This document shows positions 37,964-42,788 of a stretch of DNA of 42,788 bases, piece after piece; position 1 is the stretch's first letter, and the number at the start of each line of letters is the position of its first letter. A model generated the notes under the pieces. The model was not told the DNA's origin, ran no database searches, and was given only the letters and a program-made list of their open reading frames with translations. Source of the DNA: Flavobacterium sp. UBA6195 (GTDB lineage Bacteria > Bacteroidota > Bacteroidia > Flavobacteriales > Flavobacteriaceae); contig NZ_DITB01000124.1 in assembly GCF_002422095.1 (NCBI RefSeq), positions 1-42,788 on the forward strand. Direction: 5' to 3'. Position numbers and translations under genes: made by a program.

Positions 37964-39146
37964 TTTCTTTTTCTATCTCATTTAATACCTCAATAATAAT
38001 GCCACAACCTTTTTTAATTTCTTCATTACTGATGGTTAATGGCGGTGTAATTCGAACAGCGCAACCTTCGAAAAGGAGCCAAAATAAAATAACACCTCTT
38101 TTATGACAACGTAAAATCACTTCATTTGTAATTTCAGGAGAATCAGTCATTGCAGCCAACATAAGTCCTCTGCCGCGAATTTCTTTGATTAATGGATGTA
38201 CTAAAAGCTTTTTGAAAAGTTGTTCTTTTTCTAAAGTTTCAGCCATTAAATTAGTTTCGGTAACTTCTTGTAATGTTGCTAAACTCGCTGCTGCTATGAC
38301 AGGATGTCCGCCAAAAGTGGTAATGTGACCTAATTTAGGATCATGACTTAGTAAATCCATCATTTTTTCAGATGCGGTGAAAGCGCCTACAGGCATTCCA
38401 CCTCCCATTCCTTTACCCATAACCACCACATCGGGAATAACATCGTAGTTTTGAAATCCGAAAAGTTTTCCAGTGCGACCAAATCCGGGTTGGATTTCGT
38501 CTAATATCATGATAGTGCCCACTTCATCACAACGTTGGCGTACTTTTTTAAGAAAATCGTTTTGAGGTTCAATAAAACCAGCACCACCCTGAATCGTTTC
38601 TAATAAAACTCCAGCTGTTTTGGTAGTGATTTTTTCTAAATCCGCTTCGTTATTAAATGTAATAAAATCCACATCAGGAATTAACGGGCGAAAAATTTGC
38701 TTACGTTCCTCAAATCCCATTACACTCATGCTTCCCATAGTATTCCCATGATACGCATTATGACACGAAATCAATTGACTTCTGCCTGTTACACGACGAG
38801 CTAATTTTAAAGCGCCTTCAATAGCTTCCGTTCCTGAGTTTACCAAATACGTTTTCGTAAGTGGATAGGGAAGATATTCTGCTAACAACTTACATAATTC
38901 TGTTGCTGGATGTTGGGCATATTCCCCATACACCATCACATGAGAATAAGTATCTAATTGTTTTTTAATAGCATCATTTACACGCTTTGGTTGATGTCCT
39001 AATGTGCAAGCAGAAACTCCAGCAACCATATCTAAATAGGCATTGCCTTCTGTGTCGTAAATATAAGAACCCTTAGCATGAGAAATTTCCATAGCTAATG
39101 GGTGAGGTGAGGTTTGTGCTTGGTATTTAAAAAAATCGTCAATCAT
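37956..39146 (-). CDS. Class III PLP-dependent aminotransferase
   Basis: A 396-aa cytoplasmic fold-type I aminotransferase of the acetylornithine / ornithine / 4-aminobutyrate group. Motifs are GSYIYDTEGNAYLDMVAGV (split: YIYDTEGNAYLD), LVNSGTEAIEGALKLAR (phosphate-binding), CHNAYHGNTMGSMSVMG, ETIQGGAGF, ILDEIQPGFGRTGKLF and the PLP lysine in VVMGKGMGGGMPVGAF. The C-terminus VRITPPLTISNEEI is normal. The substrate cannot be told: no arginine-synthesis genes are adjacent, and in flavobacteria this gene usually stands with the TPR and OstA-like genes seen here. It ends inside a heptamer repeat. Confidence 0.9.
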   Translation of the reverse strand: MIDDFFKYQAQTSPHPLAMEISHAKGSYIYDTEGNAYLDMVAGVSACTLGHQPKRVNDAIKKQLDTYSHVMVYGEYAQHPATELCKLLAEYLPYPLTKTYLVNSGTEAIEGALKLARRVTGRSQLISCHNAYHGNTMGSMSVMGFEERKQIFRPLIPDVDFITFNNEADLEKITTKTAGVLLETIQGGAGFIEPQNDFLKKVRQRCDEVGTIMILDEIQPGFGRTGKLFGFQNYDVIPDVVVMGKGMGGGMPVGAFTASEKMMDLLSHDPKLGHITTFGGHPVIAAASLATLQEVTETNLMAETLEKEQLFKKLLVHPLIKEIRGRGLMLAAMTDSPEITNEVILRCHKRGVILFWLLFEGCAVRITPPLTISNEEIKKGCGIIIEVLNEIEKEMK

Positions 39147-39230
39147 TTTAATCTGCTTTAGGTTTCTAGCAATGGCTCAAAACTTTGTTGTGAATTACTA
39201 AACAATATTTAGCATAAAACTTACGGCTTA

Positions 39231-40922
39231 TTACTTCTTCACAGTTTTCTTTTTTGAGTCTGCTTTTTTCTCGATTTTCTTTTCTTTCGCTTTTTTGTTT
39301 TCGTCGAAATCTAAAGTTTCTGGAAGAATTTCCATTGGTTTTGCAGCTTCTTTTGCTTTCTTTTTGGCGTCGATTTGAATTTTATCGTCTAATGCAATTT
39401 CTTCTGCTGGGAAAATATCATCTTTTGATAAGATGCGTTCATCACCACGCCAAAGGAAACCTCTTAGTTTTCGTGCGTTTTCTGGAAACTCAGCTTCAGG
39501 ATAAATAAAACTATCTGTTTTTGTAAAGAAAGTAATTGAATTGATTTTGTTAGCCTCTAATTCTAAATTGATTTTACTACAAACTGTTTTGTTGATACCT
39601 ATAAATTCGTTGGCATCGTTGTACATGTAATAAATGACTTCCGCATTTTTCACAACATCGACTTCTTTTAGTTTACTTTCAATAAATTTTCCAAATAAAT
39701 TTTGCCCTTTAATCTGATTGTAGCCATTTTTACTAAGACTATCTTTTTGAATAATAAAAGCGTTATTGAGAACTTTTAGCGAATCTAATTTTTGGGTTTT
39801 GTTATTTCCAATTAAATGCATAATGTCACCCGTCATTTGATTCTCATTGTTCCAAAGAATTGGGCGCCCAATTAATTTTGTTAGTTGTGTTTTATTGTTT
39901 GAATGGAGCGAATCACATTTCCCACTCATATCACTTTTATAAAATCTAACGTTGTTAAAAGCACGAATTACACGATCTTCTTGCGGACCCGAAACAATGA
40001 TTTTTTTACCATGCATGTACATTGTATCTTTTTCCACCAATGTTTTTACTAAAGCTCTTTTGGTTAAAATCATTGAGTCTTTTTTGGTAGCGGCATTTCG
40101 GTATAATTCAGCATAATGACCTGTAGCGATTACGTTGTTAATTGTATCGGTAATTTTTACATTATTAATACCTCTCGAATAATTTTTCTTTCTGTCGTAA
40201 TACAAATCATCACCTTCGATTATTTTATTGTCGAGCGTTATTTTGGAGTTTTTGGAGAGTTTTCCGATGTCGTTTGTGGTATCGTAGAATCCGTTTTCGG
40301 TATAAATTACGTTTTCTTTGCTAGTAATAGTTGAAGGTCCAAAAACATAGGCGTGACCTGAATTTTCGTAATAATCTAAATTATTGGTTTTGATTGTGCT
40401 TTCTGGATTCGTAACCGTTACTGCGGTTGTAAATTTGTATTTTTTTTGGTCTACATAATAGCGTCCTGATTTACTTTTCAACGTATTTTCTTTGTTGTGA
40501 ATGGTACCGTAGGTATTGTAAGATGCTACTTGATTTTTCTTGTCAAAATAAACGGTATCGGTTGTCAATGTAGATTCTGGCGAACGTAAAACCACATCTC
40601 CCGTAGCAAAAGCAAGTTCTTTATCACCATTGTATTCTGCATAACGGCTGTTCATGGTAATGGTGTCTCCTTGATTCATTTGAACGTTTCCAAATGCTTT
40701 TATGTAATTTTCATCTTTAAAATGATAGGCTTTGTTGCAAAACATTTTTACGCCATTATGGATAATACGTACATTTCCAGTAAACACAATTGCGCCTGGA
40801 ATCTCGGTTTGATTCATATCAACGAAATCCGAGTTTTCTATGATGATTTTTTTCTTTTCTTGAGCTAACGAAAAAGTTACAGTTAGCATTAAAAAGGCGA
40901 TATAAAAAAATGTGTTTTTCAA
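39231..40922 (-). CDS. OstA-like (LptA/LptD N-terminal-type) exported protein
   Basis: A 563-aa exported protein with OstA-type beta repeats, as in LptA and the periplasmic part of LptD, which shuttle LPS. Starting at TTG 40922 gives a good signal peptide (KNTFFYIAFLMLTVTFSLA, cut before Gln). The open frame continues to a TTG at 40943, but that triplet belongs to the -7 box. Repeats of the form VFTGNVRIIHNGVKMFCNKA, AFGNVQMNQGDTITMNSRYA, ATGDVVLRSPESTLTTDTVY and VRFYKSDMSGKCDSLHSN extend to ~residue 450, much longer than LptA. The tail is Lys/Glu-rich (KKAKEAAKP, KKADSKKKTVKK). A role in LPS transport is inferred from the fold only. Confidence 0.87.
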   Translation of the reverse strand: MKNTFFYIAFLMLTVTFSLAQEKKKIIIENSDFVDMNQTEIPGAIVFTGNVRIIHNGVKMFCNKAYHFKDENYIKAFGNVQMNQGDTITMNSRYAEYNGDKELAFATGDVVLRSPESTLTTDTVYFDKKNQVASYNTYGTIHNKENTLKSKSGRYYVDQKKYKFTTAVTVTNPESTIKTNNLDYYENSGHAYVFGPSTITSKENVIYTENGFYDTTNDIGKLSKNSKITLDNKIIEGDDLYYDRKKNYSRGINNVKITDTINNVIATGHYAELYRNAATKKDSMILTKRALVKTLVEKDTMYMHGKKIIVSGPQEDRVIRAFNNVRFYKSDMSGKCDSLHSNNKTQLTKLIGRPILWNNENQMTGDIMHLIGNNKTQKLDSLKVLNNAFIIQKDSLSKNGYNQIKGQNLFGKFIESKLKEVDVVKNAEVIYYMYNDANEFIGINKTVCSKINLELEANKINSITFFTKTDSFIYPEAEFPENARKLRGFLWRGDERILSKDDIFPAEEIALDDKIQIDAKKKAKEAAKPMEILPETLDFDENKKAKEKKIEKKADSKKKTVKK

Positions 40923-40940
40923 GTCGGATTTATTTTGAGC

Positions 40941-40948
40941 CAAATTTA
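40941..40948 (-). promoter_or_regulatory. -7 box upstream of the OstA-like gene
   Basis: TAAATTTG on the minus strand fits TAnnTTTG, 18 nt before the TTG start at 40922, the same distance as in the tetR promoter. The -33 TTG is not evident. Confidence 0.45.
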
Positions 40949-41015
40949 AGTAAAAACTCTAAAAACGACTGATAATTAAGAATAATTTATCACTTTATGG
41001 TGTTTGAAAATTAGT

Positions 41016-41594
41016 TTATTTGTAAAGAATTACTAACCAATAAGCGTTTTCAGGTTGAAATAAGCCTAATCCAGGTGTGTAAAGAACAAAGCCAATTTTC
41101 CCATTATTATTTAAACAATCATTGGTAACTTGAAGATTCTTGATGGAATTCCAAACGCTCGTATAATCAAAGTTTGTGTATCCTTCACCTGCCAAAATAT
41201 CTGCAGTAGGCAAGAAATATTCAATTTCATCTAAATTTATAGTTGGATTAAACGTAGTGGTTTCATAATCAGATGGATTATAGTCTAATGGTAAGTCGTA
41301 AGAGCCTCCCATCCATGCGATTGGACCATCAAAAATAACTTCGTTTGTAGGTGTAAATTTTAGGGTATAACTTCCAAAATCACCAGGAGCAACATAAATT
41401 TCTTCGATAGGTAAAGTGTTTGTCATAGCAATGTTGTTAAATTCAAAGCTATTACCACCTTCAAAAGTATGGGTTAAAAAATCAACTTTTAAGATTGATA
41501 ATTCTCGATTTGGATTTTGAATTGCATTATCATCTGCGTCATCTGAACATGATGCAAGTATAAGAATAAGAAATAAAACGGCTATTTTCTTCAT
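41016..41594 (-). CDS. Hypothetical lipoprotein
   Basis: I do not recognise this 192-aa protein. The signal ends LILASCSDD with Cys16 as lipidation site, followed by an Asp-rich stretch (SDDADDN), a pattern that in Bacteroidetes can direct lipoproteins to the cell surface. The mature part is beta-rich with aromatic and Asn/Pro residues (HTFEGGNSFEFNN, GSYTLKFTPTNEV, GGSYDLPLDYNPSDY) and ends AYWLVILYK. It lies between the OstA-like and purA genes. A terminator upstream separates it from purA, so it should use its own promoter. Confidence 0.78.
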   Translation of the reverse strand: MKKIAVLFLILILASCSDDADDNAIQNPNRELSILKVDFLTHTFEGGNSFEFNNIAMTNTLPIEEIYVAPGDFGSYTLKFTPTNEVIFDGPIAWMGGSYDLPLDYNPSDYETTTFNPTINLDEIEYFLPTADILAGEGYTNFDYTSVWNSIKNLQVTNDCLNNNGKIGFVLYTPGLGLFQPENAYWLVILYK

Positions 41595-41613
41595 GATTTA
41601 AAGTGCTTTCTTG

Positions 41614-41621
41614 TAAAGATA
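41614..41621 (-). promoter_or_regulatory. Possible -7 box of the lipoprotein gene
   Basis: TATCTTTA on the minus strand, one base off TAnnTTTG, 19 nt before the ATG and abutting the T tail of the purA terminator. Confidence 0.35.
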
Positions 41622-41651
41622 AAAAAAACGCTTTCAATTGAAAGCGTTTTT
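41621..41651 (-). terminator. Terminator of purA
   Basis: A 28-nt perfect palindrome (41624-41651) centred on CAATTG, with AAAAACGCTTTC as stem, continues into a run of eight T on the minus strand, 6 nt after the purA stop. Confidence 0.92.
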
Positions 41652-41657
41652 AAGAAA

Positions 41658-42788
41658 TTATTTTGTTATCGTTTGTTTTCTGTCTGGTCCAACTGAAATT
41701 ACTTTAATTGGCACTTCAACTTCTTTCTCAATAAATTCGATGTACTCTTTTAATTCTTGTGGTAATTCATCATATCTTGTCATGCCTGTTAAATCGGCTT
41801 TCCAACCTTTCATTTCGGTGAAAATTGGAGTTACATTTTCAGGTTCAATATTATATGGTAAATGTTGAATTTTTTGTCCTTTATAGTTGTAACCTGTACA
41901 AACTTGTAAGGTGTCAAATCCAGAAAGTACGTCACCTTTCATCATATACAATTGCGTAACACCATTAACTTGAACGGCATATTTTAAAGCCACTAAATCC
42001 AACCAACCACAACGACGTGCACGTCCAGTAACAGAACCAAATTCGTTACCCACTTTAGCCATTGTTTGTCCAGCTTCTTCGAAATCTTCTGTAGGGAAAG
42101 GACCGCTACCTACACGTGTTGTGTACGCTTTGAAAATTCCGAAAACATCTTTTACTTTATTAGGTGCAATTCCTAAACCTGTACAAGCTCCAGCTGCTGT
42201 TGTATTAGAAGAAGTTACGTATGGATACGTTCCAAAATCAACATCTAATAAAGAACCTTGCGCTCCTTCTGCTAAGATTGATTTTCCTTCTTTTAAAGCT
42301 TTGTTTAAATATTCTTCGCTATCAATGAAAGTTAATTTTTTCAAGTCTTCTACTGCTGCAAAAAACTCATCTTCCATTTCTTTTAAGTTGTATTGTAATT
42401 CTACATCGTAGAAAGCTATCATTGCTTCATGCTTATCTGCTAATGCTCTATATCTTTCTTTGAAATCTTCTAATTCGATATCTCCAACTCTAAGTCCGTT
42501 TCTACCCGTTTTGTCCATATATGTTGGACCAATTCCTTTTAAAGTAGAACCAATTTTTGCTTTTCCTTTTGATGCTTCAGAAGCGGCATCTAACAAACGG
42601 TGTGTTGGTAAAATTAAGTGGGCTTTTCTTGAAATGAATAATTTAGCTGTAACATCCATGTTGAATTTTGCTAAACCTTCAATTTCTTTTTGGAAAACTA
42701 CCGGGTCGATTACCACTCCATTTCCAATGATATTAATTGCGTTTTTGTGGAAAATTCCAGAAGGAATCGTTCTTAAAACGTGTTTGAT
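41658..42788 (-). CDS. purA: Adenylosuccinate synthetase, N-terminus outside the window
   Basis: The enzyme joins IMP and aspartate with GTP to give adenylosuccinate, the first step to AMP. 376 codons are present; the frame stays open to the right edge (beginning IKHVLRTIPSGIFH), so roughly the first 50 residues with the GDEGKGK P-loop are missing. The apparent start at 42716 is only an internal GTG. Present are NGVVIDP, the GIGPTYMDKTGRNGLRVGD region (read as GPTYMDKTGR), ILAEGAQGSLLDVDFGTYPYVTSS (EGAQG and TYPYVTSS), RVGSGPFPTE, GRARRCGWLDLVALKYA and the C-terminal SVGPDRKQTI. A strong terminator follows. Confidence 0.96.
   Translation of the reverse strand: MKHVLRTIPSGIFHKNAINIIGNGVVIDPVVFQKEIEGLAKFNMDVTAKLFISRKAHLILPTHRLLDAASEASKGKAKIGSTLKGIGPTYMDKTGRNGLRVGDIELEDFKERYRALADKHEAMIAFYDVELQYNLKEMEDEFFAAVEDLKKLTFIDSEEYLNKALKEGKSILAEGAQGSLLDVDFGTYPYVTSSNTTAAGACTGLGIAPNKVKDVFGIFKAYTTRVGSGPFPTEDFEEAGQTMAKVGNEFGSVTGRARRCGWLDLVALKYAVQVNGVTQLYMMKGDVLSGFDTLQVCTGYNYKGQKIQHLPYNIEPENVTPIFTEMKGWKADLTGMTRYDELPQELKEYIEFIEKEVEVPIKVISVGPDRKQTITK

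Noticed and set aside
1..42788. tRNA or rRNA genes, riboswitches
   Set aside because: All gaps between genes were read; none shows a cloverleaf, rRNA-like sequence or a riboswitch core that I can recognise.

Overview
The window is chromosomal DNA from a member of the Flavobacteriaceae, most likely Flavobacterium or a close relative. The evidence is the low GC content, a GldI homologue, a secreted protein with a type B type IX secretion (T9SS) sorting domain, families typical of the group (DUF5606, DUF349, OstA-like, 2TM/LytTR), and promoters of the Bacteroidetes type (TTG, 17-20 nt, TAnnTTTG) with few clear Shine-Dalgarno sites. I see no rRNA, tRNA, CRISPR array, prophage or transposase. Most of the window is ordinary core genome; the accessory character is in one surface-polysaccharide block and in the intergenic DNA, which is rich in repeats.

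Layout. 0-0.9 kb: the 3' end of typA and a small two-fold-repeat protein. 0.9-4.6 kb (minus): nrnA, gldI and two tandem cyclophilin-FKBP fusions, very tightly packed. 4.6-8.4 kb (minus): a T9SS-secreted choice-of-anchor L protein and an ABC-2 exporter pair. 8.6-14.4 kb (minus): TetR/AarF-kinase, nucleoid-associated protein, pRiA4b ORF-3-like protein, TPR protein and glutaminase. 14.6-17.8 kb (plus): a LytS/LytTR-type two-component operon with a kinase fused to a 2TM domain. 17.8-21.7 kb (minus): heme A synthase, CCA-adding enzyme, a GxxExxY PD-(D/E)XK nuclease gene between inverted repeats, and a Sua5/YrdC protein. 21.7-27.4 kb: surface-polysaccharide genes (a nonsense-interrupted pyruvyl transferase, LPS-type kinase, GT2, nucleotide-sugar epimerase, CDP-glycerol transferase, GT9). 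27.4-30.8 kb: dapD, then ruvX, def, DUF5606 and mazG on the plus strand. 31.2-42.8 kb (minus): exported protein, DUF349, aroE, DUF368, TPR protein, class III aminotransferase, OstA-like protein, lipoprotein and the 3' part of purA.

How the genes work together. The nrnA-gldI-immunophilin operon places five prolyl-isomerase-type domains in the cell envelope next to gliding/T9SS functions and a T9SS client. The polysaccharide block, DUF368 (a family reported to recycle undecaprenyl phosphate) and the OstA-like protein all bear on envelope building. The main unexplained structure is intergenic: arrays of 7-nt repeats beside several genes, several families of dispersed palindromes, and the inverted-repeat-bounded nuclease cassette at 20.65-21.08 kb, which is the best candidate here for an under-described element.
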